From: Mycobacterium simulans
GTDB taxonomy: Bacteria > Actinomycetota > Actinomycetes > Mycobacteriales > Mycobacteriaceae
NCBI RefSeq assembly: GCF_900232995.1
Contig: NZ_OCVX01000003.1
Span: forward strand, 2,645,623-2,709,622
Length of the DNA stretch: 64,000 bases
Direction of reading: 5' to 3'
Positions 39,331-47,897 of this stretch are shown here, one piece after another. The notes below the pieces were generated by a model that was not told the origin of the DNA, did not search any database, and worked only from the letters and a program-made list of their open reading frames with translations. The position numbers and the translations under genes are program-made. Every line of letters starts with the position of its first letter. The first letter of the stretch is position 1.

Positions 39331-40546
39331 CGCTGTGTCCCTCGCTCACTGCGGTCACGGCACCGTCGGCAACTCGCACCCGTAGCCGGGTTCCGGCGGG
39401 CGCTTCGTCGACCGACCGCAGCACTGCCGGCCGGGCGGTCGCCGGAACGGTCTGCACTACCGCGTAGCCGCGGGCGAGCGTGGCCGCCGGACCCAATGTG
39501 GCCAGCCTCGCGGCCAGATGGCCGACGCGTTCGGACTCGGCGGCGACCAGCCGGGTGACGTCGCGACGCAACGCCGAGCGGGCACGGTGTATTTCTTCGG
39601 CACGCACATTCAGGGCCCTCAGCGGGTCGGCCAATACCGGGCGGCTGCGTAACTGGGTCAGCGCTCGTTGCTCCCGTGTGACCCAGTTACGCAGCGCCTG
39701 GGCGCTGCGTCGGCGCAAGTCGTCGATCAGTCGCCGCTCGGCGGCGGCATCGGGGACCAGCTTCTTGGCCGCGTCGGTGGGGGTGGCCGCACGCAGATCG
39801 GCGACCAGGTCGCACAGCGGATTGTCCGGTTCGTGACCGACCGCGCTGACCACCGGCGTACGGCACGCCGCGATGGCGCGGCACAGCGTCTCGTCGGAAA
39901 ACGGCAGCAGGTCTTCGACGCTGCCACCGCCACGGGCCACCACGATCACGTCGACGTCGGCGTCGCGATCGAGTTCGCGCAATGCCTCCACGATCTGCGG
40001 GACGGCGTTGGGTCCCTGCACCGCGGTGTTGCGCACCGCGAATCGCGCCGCCGGCCAGCGGGCGGCGGCCACTGTCGTCACGTCGTGTTCGGCTGCGCTT
40101 GCCCGGCCGGTGATGAGCCCAATTATGTTGGGCAGGAACGGGATCGGCCGCTTGAGTCGCGGGTCGAAGAGCCCTTCGGCGTCCAGCAGCCGGCGTAGCC
40201 GATCGATTCGGGCCAGCAGCTCGCCCACACCAACGGCACGAATTTCGCTGAGCCGCAACGAGAAGGTGCCACGTCCGGTGTAGAACGAGGGCTTGCCGCA
40301 GACCACCACTTGAGTGCCTTCGGTCAACTTCACCGGCGCGGCCAGCACTAGGTCGCGTGAACAAGTCACGGTGAGCGACATGTCGGCCGCCGGGTCACGC
40401 AGCACCATGAACACCGTGTTGGAGTTTGGCCGCATGGTGATCTGGGCCAATTGCCCCTCCACCCAGACCGTGCCCAGTTTGTCAATCCAGCCCGCGACAC
40501 GGATGGCTACCGCGCGAACCGGGAACGGGTTCTCGGCCGAATTCAC
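39323..40546 (-). CDS. xseA: Exodeoxyribonuclease VII large subunit
   Basis: A 407-residue protein. An N-terminal OB-fold (residues 1-100, ending in [13 protein letters not shown]) is followed by the catalytic domain with [19 protein letters not shown] and [28 protein letters not shown]. These GGGS and GHExD motifs carry the catalytic residues. A coiled coil of the C-terminal part follows. GTG 40546 overlaps the stop of the Rv1109c-like gene (GTGA). It forms an operon with xseB and the upstream gene. The ortholog is Rv1108c. Confidence 0.95.
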   Translation of the reverse strand: MNSAENPFPVRAVAIRVAGWIDKLGTVWVEGQLAQITMRPNSNTVFMVLRDPAADMSLTVTCSRDLVLAAPVKLTEGTQVVVCGKPSFYTGRGTFSLRLSEIRAVGVGELLARIDRLRRLLDAEGLFDPRLKRPIPFLPNIIGLITGRASAAEHDVTTVAAARWPAARFAVRNTAVQGPNAVPQIVEALRELDRDADVDVIVVARGGGSVEDLLPFSDETLCRAIAACRTPVVSAVGHEPDNPLCDLVADLRAATPTDAAKKLVPDAAAERRLIDDLRRRSAQALRNWVTREQRALTQLRSRPVLADPLRALNVRAEEIHRARSALRRDVTRLVAAESERVGHLAARLATLGPAATLARGYAVVQTVPATARPAVLRSVDEAPAGTRLRVRVADGAVTAVSEGHSDG

Positions 40547-41157
40547 TTCGCGGTCGCGCGGGTGATCCTGTTGGCGAGCAGCGTCTGGAACGGGGCGCGG
40601 GCCTTAGTGGCCTGCTCATAGGCCAGCAGGGCTTCTAGATCGGCGACATCCAGCGATTGCAGCCGAGCCCGCAGCTGGGCCAGCGTCAGCGCCGAATAGT
40701 CGAGTTCGGTCGCCACCGCTGGCGCCGGAACCGTGGGGCCAGACCCCGACTTCTTCGACTTTCTGGCGGATATCGGTTTGGACGGCGGATCGGCGGGTCC
40801 AGGCTCAGACGTATCGGACACCGAGTACAGCGCGAACCGTCCCTCGGCCCGGCGATCGTTGTCGAAAGTGTCGACTCCGGGCAACGGAATCGACCCTCCT
40901 TCGATGACTTCCAGGTCCTCGTCGAAAGTTGCCCATTCGGGCTGCTCGTTCTTCGGCGGAAAGATCGCGTCCAGCGTGTTGTCGCCCTTGATCACCAGCT
41001 CAGCAAGGTTTTGCTGGAACCGCATCACGATGTGGGCCGCCTGACTGACCAGCGTCATCGGATACATCAGAATGGTTCTCGGTAGCTTCATCGTCTCCTC
41101 GACGGCGACTGTCGCCGCGCCGACAAGTAGCCGAACCCCGTACGGTGCAGTAGCCAT
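40543..41157 (-). CDS. Conserved mycobacterial protein (Rv1109c-like)
   Basis: A 204-residue protein without a motif I recognise as catalytic. The N-terminal 70 residues ([23 protein letters not shown], then [22 protein letters not shown]) are amphipathic and helical. The middle is acidic, with repeated WATFDED and LPGVDTFD, and a Lys/Ser-rich linker leads to a final helical part ([21 protein letters not shown]). That last part resembles lipid-droplet-associated actinobacterial proteins. It is translationally coupled to xseA. The function is unknown. Confidence 0.8.
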   Translation of the reverse strand: MATAPYGVRLLVGAATVAVEETMKLPRTILMYPMTLVSQAAHIVMRFQQNLAELVIKGDNTLDAIFPPKNEQPEWATFDEDLEVIEGGSIPLPGVDTFDNDRRAEGRFALYSVSDTSEPGPADPPSKPISARKSKKSGSGPTVPAPAVATELDYSALTLAQLRARLQSLDVADLEALLAYEQATKARAPFQTLLANRITRATAK

Positions 41158-41255
41158 GGGTCCAAGACTGCCTCAAGCGGCGGCTAAGTCCAAGCCGGCG
41201 GCGAAAGCTGGGCGGCTCGTGTCTTAGAAGGCCGTTAGCACGTACCCTGAATGCC

Positions 41256-42263
41256 ATGGTTCCGACTGTCGACATGGGGCTTCCCGGTGCTTCGATATCG
41301 GGGAGATCGGTGGCCGACTCTCCAACACGTAAGCGGGTGCTCCTGGCCGAGCCGCGCGGCTATTGCGCGGGTGTGGATCGGGCGGTCGAAACCGTCGAGC
41401 GCGCGTTGGAGAAGCACGGCGCCCCTGTCTACGTGCGTCACGAGATCGTCCACAACCGCCACGTCGTTGACACCTTGGCAAAGGCCGGCGCGGTGTTCGT
41501 CGAGGAGACCGACCAGGTTCCCGAGGGAGCCATTGTGGTGTTCTCCGCGCATGGGGTCGCACCCTCGGTGTACGCCTCCGCGGCCGAACGCAACTTGCAG
41601 ACCATTGACGCCACCTGCCCGCTGGTCACCAAGGTGCACAACGAGGCCAGGCGGTTCGCCCGGGACGACTTCGACATCTTGCTGATCGGTCATGAAGGTC
41701 ACGAGGAGGTGATCGGGACCGCTGGGGAAGCTCCCGATCACGTGCAACTGGTCGACGGGGTGGACGCCGTCGAGAACGTGACCATTAGGGACGAGGACAA
41801 AGTGGTCTGGTTGTCACAGACCACGCTGTCTGTCGACGAGACCATGGAGATCGTCGAGCGGTTGCGTCAGCGTTTCCCGAAGCTGCAGGACCCGCCCAGC
41901 GACGACATTTGCTACGCGACCCAGAACCGGCAGGTCGCCGTCAAGGCGATGGCACCCGAGTGCGAGCTGGTCATTGTCGTCGGCTCGCGCAATTCGTCGA
42001 ACTCGGTGCGGTTGGTTGAGGTGGCGCTTGGCGCCGGGTCAAAGGCCGCGCACCTGGTGGATTGCGCCGACGATATCGACCCGGCGTGGCTCGAGGGTGT
42101 CAAGACGGTCGGCGTTACATCGGGAGCGTCGGTCCCCGAAGTGCTGGTCCGCGGTGTGCTGGAACGGCTGGCCGACTGCGGCTACGACATGGTGCAACCG
42201 GTGACCACGGCCAACGAGACACTGGTGTTCGCCCTGCCCCGCGAGATCCGGCCACCCCGGTAG
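41256..42263 (+). CDS. ispH: 4-hydroxy-3-methylbut-2-enyl diphosphate reductase
   Basis: A 335-residue protein, equal in length to Rv1110 (lytB2). The three Cys ligands of the 4Fe-4S cluster are present: Cys37 in RGYCAGV, Cys121 in ATCPLV and Cys219 in DICYAT. The catalytic Glu lies in the SAHGVAP-to-TCP region typical of LytB. It performs the last step of the MEP pathway, giving IPP and DMAPP. The first 20 residues are variable. It is divergent from the Rv1109c-like gene and convergent with the Arg-rich membrane protein gene, three bases apart. Confidence 0.95.
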   Translation: MVPTVDMGLPGASISGRSVADSPTRKRVLLAEPRGYCAGVDRAVETVERALEKHGAPVYVRHEIVHNRHVVDTLAKAGAVFVEETDQVPEGAIVVFSAHGVAPSVYASAAERNLQTIDATCPLVTKVHNEARRFARDDFDILLIGHEGHEEVIGTAGEAPDHVQLVDGVDAVENVTIRDEDKVVWLSQTTLSVDETMEIVERLRQRFPKLQDPPSDDICYATQNRQVAVKAMAPECELVIVVGSRNSSNSVRLVEVALGAGSKAAHLVDCADDIDPAWLEGVKTVGVTSGASVPEVLVRGVLERLADCGYDMVQPVTTANETLVFALPREIRPPR

Positions 42264-42266
42264 CGG

Positions 42267-43475
42267 TCAGACGTCGTATTCCCAGGATTCGGCCTGGGGC
42301 TTGCGTGGTGTCCGCGATTGACCGCGGCGATCCGCGCGCGGCTCTTGACGGTCCGCGCGCGGCTCGCTTCTGGGGGCTGACCCGCGATAGCGGACCTGCG
42401 AAATCGGGTGATGTGTCGGGTTCGCGCTGTTTGGACCGGTGGGTGCGGTGCGCCCGCGGCGAGATTCGTACGGGTGCTCGTAAGGCTCGTAGGAGGCGAC
42501 GTAGCGGCGGTTGTAGGGGTGCGCCGGCCGGGACGGTTCGGGCGGCTCGTAGCCGTCGTACGGATCGAATCGGCTGCTGCGCGGCCGCTCGTAGGGACTG
42601 CGCCGCGCGTGCGGGTCGCGACGCATCTCCCGCGGCGGCTGCGCGCGCAGGTCTGGTTCACTCGGCGGCCGCGGGCGGCGCGACCGCCGAGGCGGATCGC
42701 CCGCTTCGTAATTGCGGGTGGGCGTCGCGCCTCTGCGGGTTTGTTGCCGTCTCTGCTGCCGCTGCCGCTCAGCGGTCGGTTCGCTCTGGTCTTCCAGCGG
42801 TGGCCGGGCATGCCGGGAGCGGGTGCGGGTGGGGCGCTTTGCGGACCGACCGTTACGCGGCGCCCGCTTGCTTCTCGGGGAGCGACCGATCGCGTGTGCC
42901 GGCTGTGAACCGGTCTCGTCGGCGGTCTCGTCCGAATCACGGGCCAGCAGCCCGTTCACCTTCGCGATGATGCCGCTGATGACTGACGTTCGCTCGGTGC
43001 GGCTGGCCGTGTCCTCCTTGGTGGTCGCTGCGCTGCGTTGAGTCCGGTGGTTCATCCCGAAATACCACCTGATCAGGCCGATGAGCAGGACGCCGCCGGC
43101 GGTGCCCAGCATCAACGGGAAACGCTCGATGAGCGGATAGCCGCAGTTGATCAGGAGGTCTTTGAACTTGTCGACCTTGCCCCCGTGGAACAACCAGTAG
43201 GCGCCGGGCACGGCGCAGAAAAGTATCAGGGGCGGCTGGATGACGGCGGTGAATACGCCCGACTGCCGCACCGCGAGCACCGCCGCGACGCAGCCGGCTA
43301 TATAAAGGCCGGCGAAAGCGTGGGTCAGCTCCTTGTGACCCGCGTCGACGACGTACCCCACGGCTGTAGCCGTGGTGGCGATCAAAACAGCAGCCCACCA
43401 CGGCACACCTGGGATATTGGGCAGGATCGAGCGATGACTTCTTTCCACCGCTACGTTCGCCGGCTCCGCTGACAC
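42267..43475 (-). CDS. DUF6542-type membrane protein with Arg-rich tail (Rv1111c-like)
   Basis: A 402-residue protein. About four hydrophobic segments (ILPNIPGVPWWAAVLIATTATAVGYVV and later) fill the first 150 residues. A long, disordered, strongly basic C-terminal region rich in Arg, Pro and Tyr repeats follows (for example RADRQEPRADRRGQSR). GTG 43475 gives VSAEPANVAVERSHRS; the frame stays open upstream only because of high GC. It is longer than Rv1111c as I recall it, mainly in the tail. The function is unknown; the tail could bind nucleic acid or cell-wall polymers. Confidence 0.78.
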   Translation of the reverse strand: MSAEPANVAVERSHRSILPNIPGVPWWAAVLIATTATAVGYVVDAGHKELTHAFAGLYIAGCVAAVLAVRQSGVFTAVIQPPLILFCAVPGAYWLFHGGKVDKFKDLLINCGYPLIERFPLMLGTAGGVLLIGLIRWYFGMNHRTQRSAATTKEDTASRTERTSVISGIIAKVNGLLARDSDETADETGSQPAHAIGRSPRSKRAPRNGRSAKRPTRTRSRHARPPLEDQSEPTAERQRQQRRQQTRRGATPTRNYEAGDPPRRSRRPRPPSEPDLRAQPPREMRRDPHARRSPYERPRSSRFDPYDGYEPPEPSRPAHPYNRRYVASYEPYEHPYESRRGRTAPTGPNSANPTHHPISQVRYRGSAPRSEPRADRQEPRADRRGQSRTPRKPQAESWEYDV

Positions 43476-43559
43476 ATGTTGACCGTACCGGCAATGGGCC
43501 GAAAGGCTCGTATATAGCCGGACAGCCGGCGTTGGCGTGCCCCCTAGACTTGGCTCCCT

Positions 43560-44648
43560 GTGAGCCTGAGCCTGGGAATCGTAGGTCTGCCCAATGTCGG
43601 CAAGTCGACGTTGTTCAACGCGCTGACGCGGAACAACGTGGTGGCGGCCAACTACCCATTCGCAACGATCGAGCCGAATGAGGGTGTGGTTTCGCTGCCT
43701 GATCCGCGTCTGGGCAAGCTGGCGGAGCTGTTCGGTTCGGAGCGCATCGTGCCGGCGCCGGTGACGTTTGTGGATATCGCCGGCCTGGTCAAGGGCGCGT
43801 CCGAAGGGGCCGGCCTTGGTAACAAGTTCCTGGCCCATATCCGCGAATGCCACGCAATCTGTCAGGTGGTGCGTGTGTTTGCCGACGACGACGTGACCCA
43901 CGTCTCCGGGGAGGTCGATCCCCGATCCGATATCGAGATCGTCGAGACCGAATTGATCCTGGCCGATCTGCAAACCCTGGAGCGCGCCTTGGCCAGGTTG
44001 GAGAAGGAAGCCCGCAACAACAAGGACCGCAGACCGGTCTACGAGGCGGCATTGGCCGCCCAAGAGTTGCTCGACGGCGGCAAGACGCTGTTCGCCGCGG
44101 GGGTGGACGCCGCCGTGCTGCGGGAGCTGAATCTACTGACGACGAAGCCGTTTCTCTATGTGTTCAATGCCGACGAAGCGGTGCTGACCGACGCCGCGCG
44201 AGTTGCCGAGCTCCGCGAATTGGTTGCGCCCGCGGACGCGGTGTTCCTGGACGCTGCCATTGAGTCCGAGCTTGGCGAACTCGACGACGAGTCGGCCGCG
44301 GAGCTATTGGAGTCGATCGGACAGACCGAACGGGGCCTCGATGCGTTGGCGCGGGCGGGTTTTCACACCCTCAAACTGCAGACCTTCCTTACGGCAGGTC
44401 CCAAGGAGGCGCGGGCGTGGGTGATCCACCAGGGCGACACCGCGCCGAAGGCGGCGGGGGTGATCCACACCGACTTCGAGAAGGGCTTCATCAAGGCCGA
44501 AATCGTGTCCTACGACGACCTGATTGCCGCCGGGTCCATGGCCGCCGCCAAGGCGGCCGGCAAGGTTCGGATGGAAGGCAAGGACTATGTGATGGCCGAT
44601 GGTGACGTGGTCGAGTTTCGGCATGGAGCGGCGAGCAAGTCGAAGTAG
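43560..44648 (+). CDS. ychF: Redox-regulated ATPase YchF/Obg-type
   Basis: A 362-residue P-loop protein with the G1 motif GLPNVGKSTL (9-18), G3 in FVDIAGLVKGAS, and NADE in place of NKxD, which explains preference for ATP over GTP. The C-terminal TGS domain ends in YDDLIAAGS..GKVRMEGKDYVMADGDVVEFRHG. It is a ribosome-associated ATPase found in nearly all bacteria. It starts with GTG 43560. The ortholog is Rv1112. In H37Rv it is followed by vapBC32, which is not seen here. Confidence 0.95.
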   Translation: MSLSLGIVGLPNVGKSTLFNALTRNNVVAANYPFATIEPNEGVVSLPDPRLGKLAELFGSERIVPAPVTFVDIAGLVKGASEGAGLGNKFLAHIRECHAICQVVRVFADDDVTHVSGEVDPRSDIEIVETELILADLQTLERALARLEKEARNNKDRRPVYEAALAAQELLDGGKTLFAAGVDAAVLRELNLLTTKPFLYVFNADEAVLTDAARVAELRELVAPADAVFLDAAIESELGELDDESAAELLESIGQTERGLDALARAGFHTLKLQTFLTAGPKEARAWVIHQGDTAPKAAGVIHTDFEKGFIKAEIVSYDDLIAAGSMAAAKAAGKVRMEGKDYVMADGDVVEFRHGAASKSK

Positions 44649-44949
44649 GGCAGCCCACCGCCGGTGCGTGTGTTTACCGTGGCCCCGGGGAGCCGGCGCC
44701 CTCGTCGGGAATCGAATCGATTGACTGCAGATATCTACAATGCCTAACCGTATATTTATTTAGTTGCTGGATCCAATCTAGCGGGACGATATGTGCGGAT
44801 CGTTTATGCAGGTGAAATGGCATTTCAGTGACCGAATGCCTCATTTCTGTGAGTTTTCTGTATACGCGGAAATCATTTCGTTTCAATAGATATGCGGTTA
44901 TGTAATATTGGCTCGGTATATGTAGCCCGGGCAATTTAATCTGTTAACC
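44649..44949. other. AT-rich intergenic island
   Basis: About 300 bases with clearly lower GC than the rest of the window (long stretches such as AACCGTATATTTATTTAG). No convincing gene is present; an 86-codon minus-strand frame has no family features. It includes a perfect 15-base palindrome at 44813-44827 and the presumed promoter of the NlpC/P60-like gene. The composition suggests horizontally gained or strongly regulated DNA. Confidence 0.6.
44813..44827. promoter_or_regulatory. Perfect 15-bp palindrome in the AT-rich island
   Basis: TGAAATGGCATTTCA is self-complementary around the central G. It lies 123 bases before the NlpC/P60-like gene. It looks like a dimeric repressor site; the regulator is not identifiable. 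Confidence 0.4.
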
Positions 44950-45507
44950 GTGATAAACGCCACAAATATTGATTTCCTATGGATATTGTCGGTAGCGTCC
45001 CTGGCCATGATTGCTCTTGCGACACTGTTGACCCTTGTTAATCAGGTGGCCGGCACTCCGTATATTTCGGGTGGTGATTCTCCCGCCGGAACTGACTGTT
45101 CAGGACTCGCTTCATGGGTCGCCAATGCGGCGACCGATCGACCCGCTTTTGGGAGCCGATTTAACACCGGAAACGAGGAAGCCGCTCTGTTGGAACGCGG
45201 ATTTCAGTATGGAACCGCGCCCAATGCCTTGGTGATCGGGTGGAACGGTCGCCACACAGCGGTGACCCTGCCCGACGGCACCCCGGTGTCCAGTGGTGAA
45301 GGCGGTGGCGTCCGCATCGGCGGCGGTGGTGCCTACCAGCCACAATTCACCCATCACATGTACCTGCCGATGGATCCCGAGCAGGCGGAAGGCGCTCCTC
45401 CCGCGCCGGATGCACCTGCGGTTCTAGTCGATGCGGTGGATCCCGAACCGCCGGCTCCCGCGCCCGATCAAGGCGCATTCGGCGACCCGGAAACTGCGAA
45501 TACATAA
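44950..45507 (+). CDS. Exported NlpC/P60-like protein (Rv1115/Rv0320-like)
   Basis: A 185-residue protein. A signal or anchor helix (FLWILSVASLAMIALATLLTLV) is followed by a papain-like domain with the catalytic Cys50 in AGTDCSGLASW and a plausible catalytic His102 in WNGRHTAVTLPDG. The C-terminus is Pro/Ala-rich. Related mycobacterial exported proteins share the GTPY..GG..S..GTDCSG and SSGEGGGVRIGGGGAYQ blocks, and NlpC/P60 enzymes cleave peptidoglycan stem peptides. GTG 44950 begins the coding region at the edge of the AT-rich island, and its first 60 codons keep low GC. Confidence 0.75.
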   Translation: MINATNIDFLWILSVASLAMIALATLLTLVNQVAGTPYISGGDSPAGTDCSGLASWVANAATDRPAFGSRFNTGNEEAALLERGFQYGTAPNALVIGWNGRHTAVTLPDGTPVSSGEGGGVRIGGGGAYQPQFTHHMYLPMDPEQAEGAPPAPDAPAVLVDAVDPEPPAPAPDQGAFGDPETANT

Positions 45508-45560
45508 CAAAAAAATCTGCGGTGTAGATCACACTGATCGGTCCGGATAGCTATGGCCAC

Positions 45561-45603
45561 GCCCGGCCCGTATTGTGCGGTATATCACAATGCGGGGCCG
45601 GGC
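45561..45603. promoter_or_regulatory. Hairpin containing a CRP-like site
   Basis: GCCCGGCCC...ATTGTG pairs with CACAAT...GGGCCGGGC as a long stem. Its centre, 45573-45590, reads TTGTGCGGTATATCACAA, matching the CRP consensus TGTGA-N6-TCACA except one base. It could be a terminator for the NlpC-like gene, a cAMP-receptor site for the monooxygenase-like gene, or both. Confidence 0.45.
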
Positions 45604-45732
45604 ACGGCTGATTATCTTTCGAGCGAATTTCGAAACTTAATTCGGGCGGGTTAGCGGCATTGATTGTGGACGGTAGATGCGGATTCGGTTCACGGTGGTC
45701 GACTCACAGGCCGACCACGTAATGTCGGGGCA

Positions 45733-46065
45733 ATGATCTTCATTGTCGTCAAGTTCGAAACCAAACCCGAGTGGACTGAGCGCTGGCCTGAGTTCGTCGC
45801 CGGGTTCACCGCTGCAACTCGTGCCGAACCGGGCAACCTATGGTTCGAATGGTCGCGCAGCCTGGACAATCCGGCAGAGTACGTCCTAGTCGAAGCCTTC
45901 CGTGACAGCGATGCGGGCACCGTCCACGTCAACAGCGATCACTTCAAGCGCGCGATGCAGGAACTGCCCCAGGCGCTGGTGGCCACGCCCAAGATCATCA
46001 GCCAGACCATCAACGGGCCGGGCGCCACGGGGTGGTCGGAGATGGGGGAGATGTCGGTCGACTAA
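45733..46065 (+). CDS. Antibiotic-biosynthesis-monooxygenase-domain protein (Rv1117-like)
   Basis: A 110-residue single-domain protein of the ABM dimeric alpha/beta-barrel type: MIFIVVKFETKPEWTERW, then EPGNLWFEWSRS, VLVEAFRD and HVNSDHF. These residues are typical of YgiN-like quinol monooxygenases. ATG 45733 matches the start of Rv1117 as I recall it. The substrate is unknown. It is convergent with the Rv1118c-like gene, with three bases between the two stops. Confidence 0.83.
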   Translation: MIFIVVKFETKPEWTERWPEFVAGFTAATRAEPGNLWFEWSRSLDNPAEYVLVEAFRDSDAGTVHVNSDHFKRAMQELPQALVATPKIISQTINGPGATGWSEMGEMSVD

Positions 46066-46068
46066 CGG

Positions 46069-46764
46069 TTAGCCGACTGCGACCGCGATCTCGTCGCCGA
46101 GCCGATAGCCGGGTGCCAGCGGCAGCGTGTCACCGCTCCAGAACTTGCCCGGGTCAAACCAATGGGCGTCCTTGTCGGTGACAAGCAAACCCATTTCCTC
46201 GTAGGTGATCGCCACGGTCTCCGCGCAGTAGGCCGTCTCCAGCCCTATCTTTCGCTGTGCTGCCTTGCGTCGTTGCGTTTGCTCGCGAACCTTCCTGTCC
46301 ACCAACGGGATTCCGCGTATCCAGTCGTTGACGGTCGGGAGCCGGCCGCGTAGCCACCGACCGGTCAGACGAACGGTGGTGGGGAATGCGGTGCCGTTCA
46401 TCCGCGCGATGACCCGCAACAGCTCGTTTTCCTGTTCACGGTTGGCGTATGGCGTCAGCTGCCGCAGCCAGCACCGCTGGTGGTAGCGCTCCGTCCATTG
46501 CTGGACGACCTGCCGGGCATCGTTGAGCTGGACGCCGCGATGATTGGTTCCGGTCCACATGTCCACGAGCTTGTCGCCCAACTCGGCATGCCAGATCAGG
46601 GGTGGCAAGTCGTCGATGGCCACGGTCATACCGACATGGTTGACCGGGCTGTTCGTCAACGTCTGGATGGCGCGGTCGGGTCGTGAACGGCCGCGAAACA
46701 GCCAAAGATCGCCGGTGCGGGTTTCAGTCAGCGCATGGTCGAGGGTCAGCGTGCTCGTGTTCAC
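46069..46764 (-). CDS. Permuted NlpC/P60-like cysteine amidase candidate (Rv1118c-like)
   Basis: A 231-residue soluble protein. The arrangement is that of permuted papain-like (YiiX/YebB) enzymes: an N-terminal GDLWLFRG strand, a His in SPVNHVGMTV (His43) and a Cys late in the chain (ETAYCAETVAITYEEMG). A catalytic dyad is therefore plausible. The ortholog by position is Rv1118c, annotated only as conserved hypothetical. It starts with GTG 46764 and is divergent from the small membrane protein gene. Confidence 0.7.
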   Translation of the reverse strand: MNTSTLTLDHALTETRTGDLWLFRGRSRPDRAIQTLTNSPVNHVGMTVAIDDLPPLIWHAELGDKLVDMWTGTNHRGVQLNDARQVVQQWTERYHQRCWLRQLTPYANREQENELLRVIARMNGTAFPTTVRLTGRWLRGRLPTVNDWIRGIPLVDRKVREQTQRRKAAQRKIGLETAYCAETVAITYEEMGLLVTDKDAHWFDPGKFWSGDTLPLAPGYRLGDEIAVAVG

Positions 46765-46796
46765 CCCAGCACAATAGGCACAGATAGCCTGTGGTG

Positions 46797-47006
46797 ATGC
46801 GCAGCATCTGGAAGTGGATCGGCCTGGCCGGCGTCGCCGGCGTCGTCGCTGGCGGCGCCCTGGTAGTGCGCGACCAACGCAAGCGACGCGCCTACACGCC
46901 CGACGAGATCCGGGCCCGGTTGCACCAGAGGCTGGCCGAATCCGACGCGGCGGGATTTCAGTCCAGGTCGGGGTCGGGCGCTTCGACGACCGAGAACAAG
47001 CGGTAG
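46797..47006 (+). CDS. Small single-pass membrane protein
   Basis: A 69-residue protein starting [24 protein letters not shown], one N-terminal membrane helix, followed by a basic turn ([25 protein letters not shown]) and a short tail. GTG 46791 and GTG 46794 are alternative starts. The helix plus the conserved-looking [14 protein letters not shown] block argue for a real gene. It overlaps the 3' end of the convergent cyclase gene by 49 bases. The function is unknown. Confidence 0.6.
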   Translation: MRSIWKWIGLAGVAGVVAGGALVVRDQRKRRAYTPDEIRARLHQRLAESDAAGFQSRSGSGASTTENKR

Positions 47007-47800
47007 CGTCCGGAAAAGCCCTTCAATTCGACATCGCGGCCGTCGTCGAAACTGATGTCTTGAAAGTCGGGGCAGTCTGAAACGGCACACACTGCGTCTC
47101 GCACCGGCTGGCTCACCAGGATCTGGCCGCCGTCGGCCTGACCGGCCACCCGGGCGGCCATCGCGACGTTGCGGCCGAACAGATCGTCGCCGCGACGTAC
47201 CGAGCGGCCCATGTGGATGCCGATCCGCACTCGGATTTGTTGGTGGCGCTTACGTTTTCCGGCTGTGCTAAGTGCATTCTGGATGTCGATGCCGCACCGC
47301 ACCGCCTGCTCGGCACGGGCGAAGGCGATCATGTATCCGTCACCCTGACTCTTCACCACGTGTCCTGACTGCCGGCGTACCCGTTCCTGAATCAGCTTGT
47401 CGTGCGCGCCAATCAGCTTGACCCACGCCCGGTCGCCGATTCGCTCGTTGAGCGCGGTGGACTCTTCGATGTCACTGAACAGAATCACCACCCGCCCGTC
47501 CGGGGTGACTCGGGCCAGGTCCGGCCGTTCGACCTCGGCCCAATCGGCGAGGTCTTCAATCGAGCTGCGCACTGCAGCGCCGAAGCCCTCCTTGCGCACC
47601 AGGTTTGCCGTCTGCCACACCGTCTTGACGGCCTCACGACCGCCAGACAGCAACCAATTGCGAGCGTCGGCCCGCTGCCGCAACTCATCGGCCTCCCGGC
47701 GGCTGCGCGTCAGTTGCACCCGCAACACCACTAGTCCGGTGGCTTCGGCTACCGCTATGCCGGCCAGGATGTAAACCGCGACGTGCAGCGCGTCACCCAT
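46958..47800 (-). CDS. Class III adenylate cyclase with one N-terminal helix
   Basis: A 280-residue protein. One hydrophobic helix ([20 protein letters not shown]) and a coiled-coil-like linker are followed by a cyclase domain from about 100. The catalytic residues are intact: metal Asp110 in LFSDIEEST, Lys150 and Asp154 in [13 protein letters not shown], and the Asn/Arg in [13 protein letters not shown]. In H37Rv the region corresponds to Rv1120c/Rv1119c, which I recall as a broken cyclase, so this species appears to keep the full gene. GTG at 47830 would add 10 residues. Confidence 0.87.
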   Translation of the reverse strand: MGDALHVAVYILAGIAVAEATGLVVLRVQLTRSRREADELRQRADARNWLLSGGREAVKTVWQTANLVRKEGFGAAVRSSIEDLADWAEVERPDLARVTPDGRVVILFSDIEESTALNERIGDRAWVKLIGAHDKLIQERVRRQSGHVVKSQGDGYMIAFARAEQAVRCGIDIQNALSTAGKRKRHQQIRVRIGIHMGRSVRRGDDLFGRNVAMAARVAGQADGGQILVSQPVRDAVCAVSDCPDFQDISFDDGRDVELKGFSGRYRLFSVVEAPDPDLD

Positions 47801-47897
47801 GCCAGACAATGTTGTCGCACCAATGCGCAATGTCTAGGGTGGGACCGGTCGCGGCGGGGAGGCAATTCTCAAGTGACGGACAGGGAGCCATGAGCAG

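Noticed and set aside
44674..44934. 86-codon minus-strand frame in the AT-rich island
   Set aside because: It is open because of low GC, has no recognisable domain, and covers the palindrome and promoter of the NlpC-like gene.
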